Assembly: GCA_005884005.1 (NCBI GenBank)
Contig: VAWI01000018.1
Location: forward strand, 1-52,548
DNA from: Actinomycetota bacterium
GTDB lineage: Bacteria > Actinomycetota > Thermoleophilia > Gaiellales > Gaiellaceae
Direction: 5' to 3'
Length of the DNA: 52,548 nucleotides
Under the pieces are notes generated by a model. It searched no databases and was not told the DNA's origin. It saw only the letters and a program-made list of their open reading frames with translations. Shown piece by piece: positions 1 to 9,224 of the stretch. The position numbers were made by a program, and so were the translations under genes. Every line of letters starts with the position of its first letter. Within the stretch, counting starts at the first letter, position 1.

Positions 1-798
1 ACCGATCTCTTCGTCCTCAACCTCGAGTGCTGCATCTCCGAGCGGGGCGAGCCGGTGGAGAAGACGTTCAACTTCCGCGCGCCACTCGCGGCGGTCGAGA
101 CGCTGCTCCACCTCGGCGTCGACTGCGTCACCCTGGCGAACAACCACGCACTCGACTACGGGGTCGACGCGTTGCTCGACACCTTCGAGCACCTGCGCGA
201 GGCTGGGATCGCATACGCCGGCGCCGGCGAGAATGTCGAGCAGGCGCGCGCGCCCGCCGTTGTCGGCGGCCTGCCGATCTTCGCCTTCGCCGACCACGAG
301 GCTTCCTTTTCCGCGGAGCGCGATCGTCCCGGAATCGCCTTCGCCGACCTCGCGCCGGGCGTGCCCGGCTGGGTTCGGGAGCATGCGCGGGGTGCCCTCG
401 TCTGCCCTCACTGGGGGCCGAACATGACGCCGTCGCCGCTGCCGTATGTGCGCGAGGCGGCGCGGGCGCTGCGGGAAGCGGGCGCGGCGCTCGTCGCCGG
501 CACCTCGGCGCACGTCTTCCACGGCGTCGAGCAGAACATCCTCTACGACCTCGGCGACTTCCTCGACGACTACGCCGTCGACCCGCAGCTGCGGAACGAT
601 CACGGCCTGCTCTTCCTCGTCGACCTCGAACCGGCCGGGCCGCGGCGCATCGAGGTGGTGCCCCTGAGGCTGGTGAACGCATACACGCGCCTCGCGCGCG
701 GGCGGGAGACAGAGTGGATCCGGCAGCGATTCCGTCAGGCGTGCTGGCGGCTCGGAACGGAGGTGCTCGAGGAAGACGGCAGGCTCGTGGTCAGCTAG
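1..798 (+). CDS. CapA-family protein, 5' truncated by the window edge
   Basis: The frame is open from base 1, so the true start lies upstream; 265 residues are visible. Near the left edge it reads NLECCISERGEP and then NNHALDYG, the two hallmark motifs of the PGA_cap/CapA metallophosphatase-like fold, and later CPHWGPN and GTSAHVFHG follow in the order usual for the family. CapA proteins are tied to poly-gamma-glutamate capsule synthesis, but many homologues have no proven role. The stop TAG shares the four bases CTAG with the stop of the convergent aldo/keto reductase. The family assignment is firm; the substrate is unknown. Confidence 0.85.
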   Translation, partial: TDLFVLNLECCISERGEPVEKTFNFRAPLAAVETLLHLGVDCVTLANNHALDYGVDALLDTFEHLREAGIAYAGAGENVEQARAPAVVGGLPIFAFADHEASFSAERDRPGIAFADLAPGVPGWVREHARGALVCPHWGPNMTPSPLPYVREAARALREAGAALVAGTSAHVFHGVEQNILYDLGDFLDDYAVDPQLRNDHGLLFLVDLEPAGPRRIEVVPLRLVNAYTRLARGRETEWIRQRFRQACWRLGTEVLEEDGRLVVS

Positions 799-1778
799 GA
801 GCCGTGCCCGAGCACCGGGTGCGGCACGTACGGCTGCTCCAGCCGCGCGACCTCCTCGGGCGAGAGGGCCAGCTCCGCGGCGGCAAGCGCGTCCTCGAGG
901 TGGCCCAGCTTCGTCGCGCCGACGATCGGCGCGGTCACGCCCGGCTTGTGCAGCAGCCACGCCGACGCGACCTGCGCCTGCGGCACGCCGCGATCGCCGG
1001 CGACCTCCGCGAGCCGATCGACGACGTCGAAGTCCTCAGGGCGGCCGTACCACTCGTCCTGGAGCGGGTCCGTCTCGGAGCGTCGCGTCCGACGCTCGCC
1101 CTCGCGCGTCCGCGTGCCCGCGAGGAAGCCGCGCGCGAGCGGACTCCACGGGATGATCCCGACGCCCTGGTCGATGCACTGCGGGATCATCTCCCGCTCC
1201 TCCTCGCGGTAGATCAGGTTGTAGTGGTTCTGCATCGAGACGAATTTCGTCCAGCTGTGAAGCTCCGCGACTCGCTGGGCCTTGGCGAACTGCCACGCGA
1301 ACATGCTGCTGGCGCCGATGTAGCGTGCCTTGCCGGACTTCACGACCTCGTCCAGCGCCTCCATGGTCTCCTCGATCGGGGTCTCGGAGTCCCAGCGGTG
1401 GATCTGGTAGAGGTCGACGTAGTCCAGCTCAAGCCGCCGCAGCGACGCGTCGATCGCCGAGAGGATGTGCTTCCGCGAGAGGCCGCGGCCGTTCGGGCCC
1501 GGCGTCATCGGGAAGTAGACCTTGGTCGCGACGACGAGCTCGTCGCGGGTTAGCAGCTTTCGCAGCAGCCGGCCGGTCGCAACTTCGCTCGCTCCCTGCG
1601 AGTACATGTCCGCCGTGTCGAAGAAGGTGACCCCACCCTCGACAGCGCGACGGACGATCGGAGCGGCGGCCGCCTCGTCGAGCATCCACGGGCGGTTGGC
1701 GTCGTTGCCGTAGCTCATCATCCCGAGGCCGACCCGAGAGACGTGCAGGCCCGTGTTCCCGAGCCGGACCTGATCCAT
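795..1778 (-). CDS. Aldo/keto reductase
   Basis: 327 residues, the usual length for a soluble NADPH-dependent AKR. It begins MDQVRLGNTGLHVSRVGLG. The catalytic tetrad is visible: Asp and Tyr in FFDTADMYSQG, Lys in VVATKVYFP and His in LYQIHRWD. The C-terminal nucleotide-binding part contains PIVGATKLGHLEDAL. The frame stays open upstream, but the start at 1778 fits because its ATG overlaps the stop of the exporter gene as TGATG, implying translational coupling. The substrate cannot be told from sequence. Confidence 0.93.
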   Translation of the reverse strand: MDQVRLGNTGLHVSRVGLGMMSYGNDANRPWMLDEAAAAPIVRRAVEGGVTFFDTADMYSQGASEVATGRLLRKLLTRDELVVATKVYFPMTPGPNGRGLSRKHILSAIDASLRRLELDYVDLYQIHRWDSETPIEETMEALDEVVKSGKARYIGASSMFAWQFAKAQRVAELHSWTKFVSMQNHYNLIYREEEREMIPQCIDQGVGIIPWSPLARGFLAGTRTREGERRTRRSETDPLQDEWYGRPEDFDVVDRLAEVAGDRGVPQAQVASAWLLHKPGVTAPIVGATKLGHLEDALAAAELALSPEEVARLEQPYVPHPVLGHGS

Positions 1779-2692
1779 CAGGCCGCCTCGCGGTGGAGGG
1801 CGACGCCGAGCATCACGAGCGAGATGCCGCCGAGGTCGACGGCCGTCGGCAGCTGGCGGAGCACAACAACGCCGATCACGGTCGCCGTCGCCGGCAGCAA
1901 CGCGACGAAGAGGGCGTATGTCGCCCGAGCCAGCCGAGCCATCGCCAGTTGGTCGAAGACGTATGGGATGACGGACGATGACACGCCGACGCCGATCCCC
2001 GCCGCGATCGCCACCGGGTCGCCGAGCACATGGGCCGCGCCCGCAAACCCGATCGGCGACACGAAGACGAAGGCGAACAGCATCGCCGCAGCGAGCCCGT
2101 CCACCCCGCCCATCGCCGAGCGACGGGAGACACGGTGCGCGAGCACGATGTAGACGGTGAAGAGCGCGGCGTTGGTCAACGCAAACGCGACGCCGACCGC
2201 CTGGCCGCCGAAGCGAACGTGGGTCAGCAGGTAGACACCGAGGGCCGCCGCCAGGACCGCGGCGAGGTTGCGAGACGTGCCCGCGGCGATGAGCGCCAGC
2301 GCGATCGGGCCGATGAACTCGATCGCAGCCACCGTCGCGAGTGGCAGGCGGTCGATCGAGATGTAGAAGCAGGCGTTCATGACCGCGAAGACCGCGCCAA
2401 GCGCGATGATCAGCAGCCGGCCGTGGCCGTCGAGTGCTGGGAACTTCCGCCAGGGCCGGCGCCAAAGGGCGAAGACGAGCGCCGCCGAGGCGATACGCAG
2501 CCACGCGACGCCAAGCACGTCGACCCGTGCGAAGAGTAAGACCGCGAACGCTGGGCCGAGGTAGTGGAAGATCGCGCTGCCGACGAAGTAGGCATGCGGC
2601 GGTACGGCGTCGACTCGGGCGGTCAGCGGCGCGGCTGCGGTCGTGGCTTGGGCGATCAGGGAATTGTCGCTTTGGCAGCCCGAAATGGACAT
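1778..2692 (-). CDS. EamA/RhtA-like amino-acid exporter
   Basis: 304 residues, about ten hydrophobic helices, typical of the DMT superfamily. The segment FYISIDRLPLATVAAIEF followed by GPIALAL matches the RhtA branch, inner-membrane exporters of threonine and homoserine, rather than generic EamA proteins. It is the first gene of a two-gene unit with the aldo/keto reductase. It is divergent, across only 48 bp, from an Lrp/AsnC regulator, the usual control for amino-acid exporters. A TCTAAT box about 14 nt upstream of the start could be its -10. Substrate specificity is inferred. Confidence 0.85.
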   Translation of the reverse strand: MSISGCQSDNSLIAQATTAAAPLTARVDAVPPHAYFVGSAIFHYLGPAFAVLLFARVDVLGVAWLRIASAALVFALWRRPWRKFPALDGHGRLLIIALGAVFAVMNACFYISIDRLPLATVAAIEFIGPIALALIAAGTSRNLAAVLAAALGVYLLTHVRFGGQAVGVAFALTNAALFTVYIVLAHRVSRRSAMGGVDGLAAAMLFAFVFVSPIGFAGAAHVLGDPVAIAAGIGVGVSSSVIPYVFDQLAMARLARATYALFVALLPATATVIGVVVLRQLPTAVDLGGISLVMLGVALHREAA

Positions 2693-2740
2693 ACCTGATC
2701 GAAGGCATTAGAGTCCACTCAGGCGATAAAGGACGGGATT

Positions 2741-3214
2741 GTGAGTCCGAATACCGGCAATCTTCGGAAGATCGACTCAACCGACCGTAAGATCATCGGT
2801 GAGCTGGCGACCGACGGCCGCGTCTCGCTCGCCGAGCTTGGCCGGCGCGTCAACTTGTCGTCGCCGGCGGTGGCCGAGCGCGTCCAGCGCCTCGAGCGGG
2901 CGGGCGTCATCACCGGTTACCGCGCCGAGATCGATCCCCGCGCCCTCGGCTACCAGCTGACGGCGATCGTGCGGATCAAGCCCGCCCCGGGCCAGCTGCA
3001 ACGGATCCCGGAGCTCGCGCTGGAGGTCCCGGAGGTGAGCGAATGCCATCGCATTACGGGCGAGGACTGTTTCTTCCTCAAGGTTCACCTGCGCTCGATC
3101 GAGGAGCTCGGCACGCTGCTCGACCGCTTCCTCGCCTACGGCGAGACGACGACCTCCCTGATCAATGCCTCGCCGATTCCGCGGCGCGACCCGCCGCTCG
3201 ACGGCGACGAGTAG
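2741..3214 (+). CDS. Lrp/AsnC-family transcriptional regulator
   Basis: 157 residues. An N-terminal winged helix-turn-helix (roughly residues 10-60: DSTDRKIIGELATDGRVSLA then LGRRVNLSSPAVAERV) is followed by a RAM/AsnC ligand-binding domain ending in TTTSLINASPIP. The GTG start at 2741 has AAAGGA about 8 nt upstream. The protein probably binds an amino acid and controls the divergent RhtA-like exporter, because both promoters must lie in the shared 48 bp. Confidence 0.93.
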   Translation: MSPNTGNLRKIDSTDRKIIGELATDGRVSLAELGRRVNLSSPAVAERVQRLERAGVITGYRAEIDPRALGYQLTAIVRIKPAPGQLQRIPELALEVPEVSECHRITGEDCFFLKVHLRSIEELGTLLDRFLAYGETTTSLINASPIPRRDPPLDGDE

Positions 3215-3225
3215 CGCCTGCTCAC

Positions 3226-3231
3226 TACTCT
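3226..3231 (+). promoter_or_regulatory. -10 box of a predicted leaderless promoter (53-aa gene)
   Basis: TACTCT followed by 7 nt and then ATG at 3239. The start codon falls at the expected transcription start, and no ribosome-binding site is present. Confidence 0.45.
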
Positions 3232-3238
3232 TGGTGAC

Positions 3239-3400
3239 ATGAAGCTGGCAGCCGAGATCCTCGTGGTGGTCGTGGTTTTCGCCATTCCGCTGGCCGTCGT
3301 CTTCGTGGTCTTCGTCTGGGGAGCGATCAAAGACGGCGAGGAGGACCGCGCGGTGCAGCGGCGACTCGGCATCCGCCGGCGGACGAGGCTCGGGCGGTGA
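3239..3400 (+). CDS. Small single-pass membrane protein (53 aa)
   Basis: MKLAAEILVVVVVF opens a hydrophobic helix running to about residue 30 (ending VFVVFVWG). A charged cytoplasmic-type tail rich in Arg follows (RRLGIRRRTRLGR). The TGA stop overlaps the GTG start of the metallopeptidase gene (GTGA), so the two are co-transcribed and probably translationally coupled. A leaderless-type -10 sits just upstream. I do not recognise the family. Confidence 0.7.
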   Translation: MKLAAEILVVVVVFAIPLAVVFVVFVWGAIKDGEEDRAVQRRLGIRRRTRLGR

Positions 3401-3765
3401 CCGAGATCGACGAGGGGTTCTTCGATGCCGACGAGCGGTTCGAGGAGTACGCCGAAGAGGCGTTCGACGCGCTGCCGCCCGACCTGCGGGCGCAGATGTC
3501 GAACGTCGAGATCGTCGTCGAGGCCGAACCGCCCGGCGGCCGGCCGCTGCTCGGCCTCTACCAGGGCGTCCCGCTGACGAGGCGCGGCAGCTACTACTCC
3601 GGGGCGCTTCCGGACAAGATCACGATCTACCGCGGCCCGCTCGAGCGCCTGTACGGGCACGATCCGGAAGCCCTTCGCCGCCAGGTGAGGCGGGTCGTGC
3701 TGCACGAGATCGCCCATCATTTCGGCATCAGCGACGAACGCCTGATCGAGATCGACCGCTACTGA
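3397..3765 (+). CDS. Zincin-like metallopeptidase family protein
   Basis: 122 residues. The zinc motif HEIAHHFG (HExxH at residues 103-107) followed by ISDERLIEI is the signature of the short 'metallopeptidase family protein' (Zincin_1, PF06262) found across Actinobacteria. ITIYRGPLER before the motif is also typical. The GTG start at 3397 overlaps the upstream stop. The biological substrate of this family is not established. Confidence 0.88.
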   Translation: MTEIDEGFFDADERFEEYAEEAFDALPPDLRAQMSNVEIVVEAEPPGGRPLLGLYQGVPLTRRGSYYSGALPDKITIYRGPLERLYGHDPEALRRQVRRVVLHEIAHHFGISDERLIEIDRY

Positions 3766-3786
3766 CAGTCGCATTCCAAGGGGGCA

Positions 3787-3893
3787 CTGCTACTGTGAGA
3801 GCACGGGCCGGCAATCCTGCCGCCCGGTGAGATGAGCTTCTCGTTCCTCCTTCGGGTGTTTCGAGGTAGGCAAGTCTCGAACCCATAAGGAGT
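3787..3893 (+). promoter_or_regulatory. Structured 5' leader of the DEAD-box helicase gene
   Basis: The 136-nt gap before the helicase folds well. At 3803-3825 there is CGGG-c-CGGC, loop AATCCT, GCCG-CCCG. Further on, GAGA and TCTC can pair, and near 3869-3891 TTCGAG and CTCGAA enclose a GGCAAG loop. A Shine-Dalgarno AAGGAG follows close to the ATG. A leader with several hairpins before an RNA helicase suggests cold- or self-regulation, which is inference. Confidence 0.4.
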
Positions 3894-3901
3894 CGAACAA
3901 C

Positions 3902-5068
3902 ATGTCACAGCAGTCTTTCCGCGAGCTCGGCGCGTCACGCCCTGTCGTCGACGCGCTCGCCGCTCGCTCGATCCACTATCCGTTCCGAATCCAGGAGCTC
4001 GTCCTGCCGGACGCACTTGGCGGCCTCGACGTGCTCGCCAAGTCGCCGACCGGTTCGGGCAAGACGCTCGCGTTCGCAGTGCCGATCGTCGAGCGCACGA
4101 CCACCAACGACCCGCGCCCCTCGGCGCTCGTGCTCGTTCCGACCCGCGAGCTTGCCTCGCAGGTGACCGAAGACATCGAGCCGCTGGCGAAGGCGAAGGG
4201 GCTTTCGGTCGCGTCTGTCTACGGCGGCAAGCCGATGGGCGCCCAGGCCAAGCGCGCCAAGAAGGCGCATGTCCTCGTCGCGACGCCGGGGCGCCTCCAG
4301 GATCTCGCCGATCGCCGTATGGTCGATCTCTCGGGCATTCGGATCCTCGTCCTCGACGAGGCCGACCGGATGCTCGACATGGGCTTCCAGCCGCAGGTCG
4401 ACAAGATCGTCAAGCGTCTGCCGCGCAATCGCCAGACGATGTTCTTCTCGGCGACGCTCGACGGCCGCGTCGGCGAGCTCGCCAGCGCGTACACCAACAG
4501 CCCCTCGCGCATCGAAGGCGAGCTCTCGAGCGCTCAGCCGGCCGAGATCGAGCACCACTTCGTCTCGGTCACCAACGACACGAAGGTCGAGACGCTGGTG
4601 GAGCACATCCGCGCCTCCGAGTCGACGCTCGTCTTCGTCAGGACGAAGCGCGGCGCCGACCGGCTCGTGCAGAAGCTCGCGCGGCACGGCGTCAGCGCCG
4701 CTGCGATGCACGGCGACATGTCGCAGGGCGCCCGTGAGCGGGCCTTGTCCCGTTTCGAGACCGGCAAGGTTGCAACGCTCGTCGCCACCGACGTCGCCGC
4801 CCGTGGCCTCGACCTCGACGACGTCACGCACGTGATCAACTTCGACCCGCCGGACGAGGACAAGGGCTACGTCCACCGCACCGGCCGAACGGGCCGCGCC
4901 GGTCGCAACGGCACGGCGATCACCTTCGTCCTCCCCGACCAGCAGGCCGAGACGAGCCGCGTCGCCCGGCGACTAGGGCACCACGAGCAGTTCGAGCAGG
5001 CCGGGATGCGCTCGGCTCCCGCGAAGCTCCTGTACACGAGCCGCCGCGGCAGGCGCTCCAAGTGGTAA
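3902..5068 (+). CDS. DEAD-box ATP-dependent RNA helicase
   Basis: 388 residues, a minimal two-RecA-domain helicase. Visible motifs are Q-motif PFRIQELVLP, Walker A SPTGSGKT (48-55), PTRELA, TPGR, DEAD (152-155), SAT (about 183), and HRTGRTGR near the C-terminus. There is no long C-terminal RNA-binding extension; it ends in a short basic tail RRGRRSKW. It should unwind RNA duplexes in ribosome assembly or mRNA turnover. typA follows after 15 nt, so the two are likely co-transcribed. Confidence 0.96.
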   Translation: MSQQSFRELGASRPVVDALAARSIHYPFRIQELVLPDALGGLDVLAKSPTGSGKTLAFAVPIVERTTTNDPRPSALVLVPTRELASQVTEDIEPLAKAKGLSVASVYGGKPMGAQAKRAKKAHVLVATPGRLQDLADRRMVDLSGIRILVLDEADRMLDMGFQPQVDKIVKRLPRNRQTMFFSATLDGRVGELASAYTNSPSRIEGELSSAQPAEIEHHFVSVTNDTKVETLVEHIRASESTLVFVRTKRGADRLVQKLARHGVSAAAMHGDMSQGARERALSRFETGKVATLVATDVAARGLDLDDVTHVINFDPPDEDKGYVHRTGRTGRAGRNGTAITFVLPDQQAETSRVARRLGHHEQFEQAGMRSAPAKLLYTSRRGRRSKW

Positions 5069-5083
5069 CCCGCCTCTAGCGCC

Positions 5084-6937
<1,854 letters not shown>

Positions 6938-6956
6938 CGCTCGGCCCCCGGCCCGA

Positions 6957-7073
6957 TCAATGATCGAAGGCGCCGCCGGCCTTCTTCTTGGCCTTTTTCT
7001 CCTGACGCTTTTCCTTCAGCGTCTTCTGCGCAGCCTTCTTCGCTAGCTGCTTCGGTTTCTGCTGGCCCTTCAC
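6957..7073 (-). CDS. Small lysine-rich protein (38 aa)
   Basis: Reads MKGQQKPKQLAKKAAQKTL and ends KKKAGGAFDH, extremely basic with 14 lysines. The GTG start at 7073 is chosen because GAGAGGAG lies just upstream on the minus strand; a longer open frame to 7328 has no support. Similar tiny Lys-rich proteins are common in actinobacteria. A nucleic-acid-binding role is only a guess. Confidence 0.65.
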   Translation of the reverse strand: MKGQQKPKQLAKKAAQKTLKEKRQEKKAKKKAGGAFDH

Positions 7074-7210
7074 GAGGCTCCTCTCGTCGGCTTGCTGTGT
7101 CCATTCAAGCCGAGCGGCGGCTTTTCCTCCAGTCGACGGCCTGGGGGCCGACCGAAGTGGGAAGTCAAAGGAACTCACTTCTGGCACGGTTTGGTCACAC
7201 TTCACGCTCA

Positions 7211-7232
7211 AACCAGGTGTCCGACACCGGTT
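7211..7232. repeat. REP-like palindrome AACC-a-GGTGTC-c-GACACC-GGTT
   Basis: GGTGTC and GACACC are perfect arms around one base, extended by AACC/GGTT after a one-base bulge. It resembles the short palindromes elsewhere in this window (22335, 29858, 32367). Confidence 0.5.
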
Positions 7233-7343
7233 CTTGTCAAGCGGAAAGCGCGTCGAAAGTGTGACAGCCTTTCCCCGAGCTCTTGGCTCAGCTAAGGCGG
7301 CAGCCGGACACTCGCACGCATGCTTCAAGTTCGGCCCCCGCTC

Positions 7344-7382
7344 TTGACGCGCTTGACGCTTGACGGTCTTGACGGATACGCT
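7344..7382 (+). promoter_or_regulatory. Promoter with four TTGAC direct repeats (Xre/RES module)
   Basis: TTGAC occurs at 7344, 7353, 7360 and 7369, spaced 9, 7 and 9 nt. TTGACG at 7353 is a good -35, 18 nt from TACGCT (7377-7382), which in turn is 6 nt from the ATG at 7389. The extra copies overlapping the promoter could be the antitoxin operator. Confidence 0.5.
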
Positions 7383-7388
7383 CGAACC

Positions 7389-7892
7389 ATGACGGCGGCA
7401 CTGGCTGAAGCGGCAAAGACATTCGAGCAGACGCTCGGCGAGCTTGGCATCACCGGAAAGGAGCGGGAGGTCGACCCCTCAGCGCTTGGCCGCCGCGCCG
7501 CTCTGCTCGCAGCCTCGGACGTCGTCTGGCACAAGCACCTCGGCCCCCTGTACTCCTCGAAGCAGGTACGCGAAGTGATGGGTCGCGGCACGCGGCAGTC
7601 GGTCAGCGAGCTCGCCAAGCGGGGCCGCCTGCTCGCGCTCCCCGAGGAGGACGGCCGCCTCGCATTCCCCGCCTTCCAGTTCGGCCGAACCGGCAAGCGG
7701 CTGCCGGGACTCGAGCGGATCCTCGAGACCTTCGCCGGCGCCGTCGAGACGCCGTACACGATTGCGTCGTGGTTCGTGACAGCCGAACCGCGGCTCCAGG
7801 GAAAGACGCCGGCAGCTTGGTTGCGTGCGGGCCGACCGACCGAGCCGGTGCTCGAGGCGGCGACGCGGTATGCCCAGCGCCTGCAGCGGTAA
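7389..7892 (+). CDS. Xre/MbcA-like antitoxin of a RES-Xre module
   Basis: 167 residues. The central part LYSSKQVREVMGRGTRQSV then LAKRGRLLALPEEDGRLAF looks like a DNA-binding domain selecting the module operator. The C-terminus (WFVTAEPRLQGKTPAAWL, then VLEAATRYAQR) has the pattern of the antitoxin domain that caps a RES toxin. The gene ends 3 nt before the RES toxin start. ATG at 7389 is preferred over the upstream in-frame start at 7320 because a -10 box sits 6 nt before it. It should neutralise the toxin and repress its own promoter. Confidence 0.75.
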   Translation: MTAALAEAAKTFEQTLGELGITGKEREVDPSALGRRAALLAASDVVWHKHLGPLYSSKQVREVMGRGTRQSVSELAKRGRLLALPEEDGRLAFPAFQFGRTGKRLPGLERILETFAGAVETPYTIASWFVTAEPRLQGKTPAAWLRAGRPTEPVLEAATRYAQRLQR

Positions 7893-7895
7893 CGC

Positions 7896-8474
7896 TTGAG
7901 CCCGCTCGGGCTGCCGCCCGACGATCTAACCCGGTTTCCGTCCCTCGACATCGACCGGCGCCGCTCCCTCTATCGCATCCACCGAAACGACGTCAGGCCG
8001 TGGTGGTTCTTGGGAGACGGCTCGGGACGATTCGACTTCCGGGACGGCCGCGGGTCGTGTTACCTCGCCGTCACGCCGATCGGCGCCTTCATCGAGGTCT
8101 TCCGCGTCGCCACAGTCATTCCGGAAGCGGAGGTAGAGGCGCGCTCGTTGAGCAGCCTGGTGCCGCCGACTCGAACGAGGCTCGCCGACTGCACCGTCAG
8201 CGCCGCGCGGAGGTTCGGGATCACGGGCGCGATCCACACGCAGCCGGATTACACGGTGCCGCAGGCATGGGCGAAGGCATTCGCCGCGTCGGGCTTCGAC
8301 GGCATTCGCTACCGGCTCAGCCATGATCCGGCTCAGCGGGAGCTTGGCGTCGCCCTGTTTGGCGCCGCGGGAGAGCAATCGCTGCCGGTTCGCCGAACCG
8401 AACCCGTTCCGGCGAGTGTGATCGAAGCCGCGCGCCAGAGGTTCGGACTCGTCGTAGCGCCCACGCCGGGTTAG
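7896..8474 (+). CDS. RES-domain toxin (NAD+-depleting family)
   Basis: 192 residues. LYRIHRNDVRPWWFLG, then GRFDFRDGRGSCYLAVTPIG and AFIEVFR form the RES domain with its conserved Arg, Gly-Arg-Phe and Glu positions. Characterised members such as MbcT degrade NAD+ by phosphorolysis. The apparent start is TTG at 7896, directly after the antitoxin stop, consistent with low toxin translation. Activity here is inferred from family and context. Confidence 0.85.
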   Translation: MSPLGLPPDDLTRFPSLDIDRRRSLYRIHRNDVRPWWFLGDGSGRFDFRDGRGSCYLAVTPIGAFIEVFRVATVIPEAEVEARSLSSLVPPTRTRLADCTVSAARRFGITGAIHTQPDYTVPQAWAKAFAASGFDGIRYRLSHDPAQRELGVALFGAAGEQSLPVRRTEPVPASVIEAARQRFGLVVAPTPG

Positions 8475-8482
8475 ACTCGGGA

Positions 8483-8498
8483 GATTATCTGATAATCT
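8483..8498 (+). promoter_or_regulatory. vapB operator palindrome overlapping the -10 region
   Basis: GATTATC-t-GATAATC (8483-8497) is a perfect 7-bp-arm palindrome. It overlaps candidate -10 boxes GATAAT (8491) and TAATCT (8493), only 8-10 nt from the GTG start at 8507. The position suits autorepression by the VapBC complex. Confidence 0.6.
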
Positions 8499-8506
8499 GA
8501 TTTATC

Positions 8507-8758
8507 GTGAAGAGACTAACTGCAACCGACGCCGCCCGCCGCTTCTCCGAGATGCTTGATGCCGTCGAAAGACAGGGCGAGACGTTCGTCGTCGTCCGCA
8601 ATGGGCGGCCGGTCGCACACGTCGGTCCGGCGAGCAAGGCTCAGGGAGCCGCCGTGAAGTCTGTGCTCAGAGCGAACCCTCGCGATCCGAAATGGGCCGA
8701 TGAGCTTCGCGAGCTGCGGGCCGGCCTCGGCGTCGAGGAACGAGACTGGAACGACTGA
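8507..8758 (+). CDS. vapB: VapB/Phd-type antitoxin
   Basis: 83 residues. MKRLTATDAARRFSEMLDAV and VVVRNGRPVAHVGPA are a Phd/YefM-type DNA-binding N-terminus. The acidic C-terminus with LREL and GVEERDWND is the toxin-binding tail. GTG at 8507 follows the operator palindrome closely with no Shine-Dalgarno, so the mRNA is probably leaderless or nearly so. It is paired with the PIN-domain toxin that overlaps its stop. Confidence 0.85.
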   Translation: MKRLTATDAARRFSEMLDAVERQGETFVVVRNGRPVAHVGPASKAQGAAVKSVLRANPRDPKWADELRELRAGLGVEERDWND

Positions 8759-9180
8759 TCCTCGATACGACGGTCCTCGTCGCCGCCGAGCGGGAACGGC
8801 TTCCTCTCGACGATGTGATCGGGGACGAAGATGACATCGCCGTCGCTGCGGTCACAGCAGCAGAGCTCCTCGTCGGGGTCGAGCTCGCGGACCGTAGACG
8901 GCGCGCCAATCGCGCAACGTTCGTCGAGAGCCTCCTCGCCGTCGTTCCCGTCGAGGTGTACGACCTCGAGGTGGCCCGAGCACATGCGGTCCTACTGGCC
9001 TACGCGTACCGGTCCGGCCAACCACGCGGAGCGCACGATCTGTTGATCGCAGCGACGGCACGTAGCCGGCAAAGAGTCGTCGTCACCGCCGACCCGGCTG
9101 GGTTCGAGGGCCTTCCCGACGTTTCGGTCCGAATCGCTGCTCGAGCTGTTCGAATGGGTCGATCGAAGCACACCGATTGA
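8755..9180 (+). CDS. vapC: VapC-type PIN-domain ribonuclease toxin (CTG start)
   Basis: 141 residues when started at CTG 8755, whose CTG overlaps the vapB stop (CTGA). That start gives MILDTTVLVAAER, the classic VapC N-terminus with catalytic Asp4; the next usual start, GTG 8815, would remove it. The other PIN acidic residues are present: Glu37 (AAELLVG), Asp95 (AHDLLIA) and Asp113 (TADPAGF). Family members cut tRNA or rRNA with Mg2+. The non-canonical start is inference from homology and coupling. Confidence 0.8.
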   Translation: MILDTTVLVAAERERLPLDDVIGDEDDIAVAAVTAAELLVGVELADRRRRANRATFVESLLAVVPVEVYDLEVARAHAVLLAYAYRSGQPRGAHDLLIAATARSRQRVVVTADPAGFEGLPDVSVRIAARAVRMGRSKHTD

Positions 9181-9211
9181 ACCGCCTCTGTGCCGAAAGT
9201 GTGGAAAGCCC

Positions 9212-9217
9212 TACGAT
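9212..9217 (+). promoter_or_regulatory. -10 box of a predicted leaderless promoter (aminotransferase)
   Basis: TACGAT followed by 7 nt and then ATG at 9225, with no ribosome-binding site. This decides between ATG 9225 and the upstream in-frame TTG 9177. Confidence 0.5.
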
Positions 9218-9224
9218 CGCGCGA

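Larger units (their letters stand above)
7074..7388. other. 315-bp intergenic region with nested inverted repeats
   Basis: No gene is seen. A 9-bp inverted repeat GTCACACTT/AAGTGTGAC (7194-7202 and 7257-7265) encloses a REP-like palindrome at 7211-7232. GAAGT/ACTTC repeats lie near 7155-7182. The right end holds the promoter of the Xre/RES module. Confidence 0.6.

Noticed and set aside
795..2780. A single 661-codon reductase fusion on the minus strand
   Set aside because: The upstream 330 codons are the shadow frame of the RhtA-like gene with Arg/Pro-rich composition; the reductase starts at 1778.
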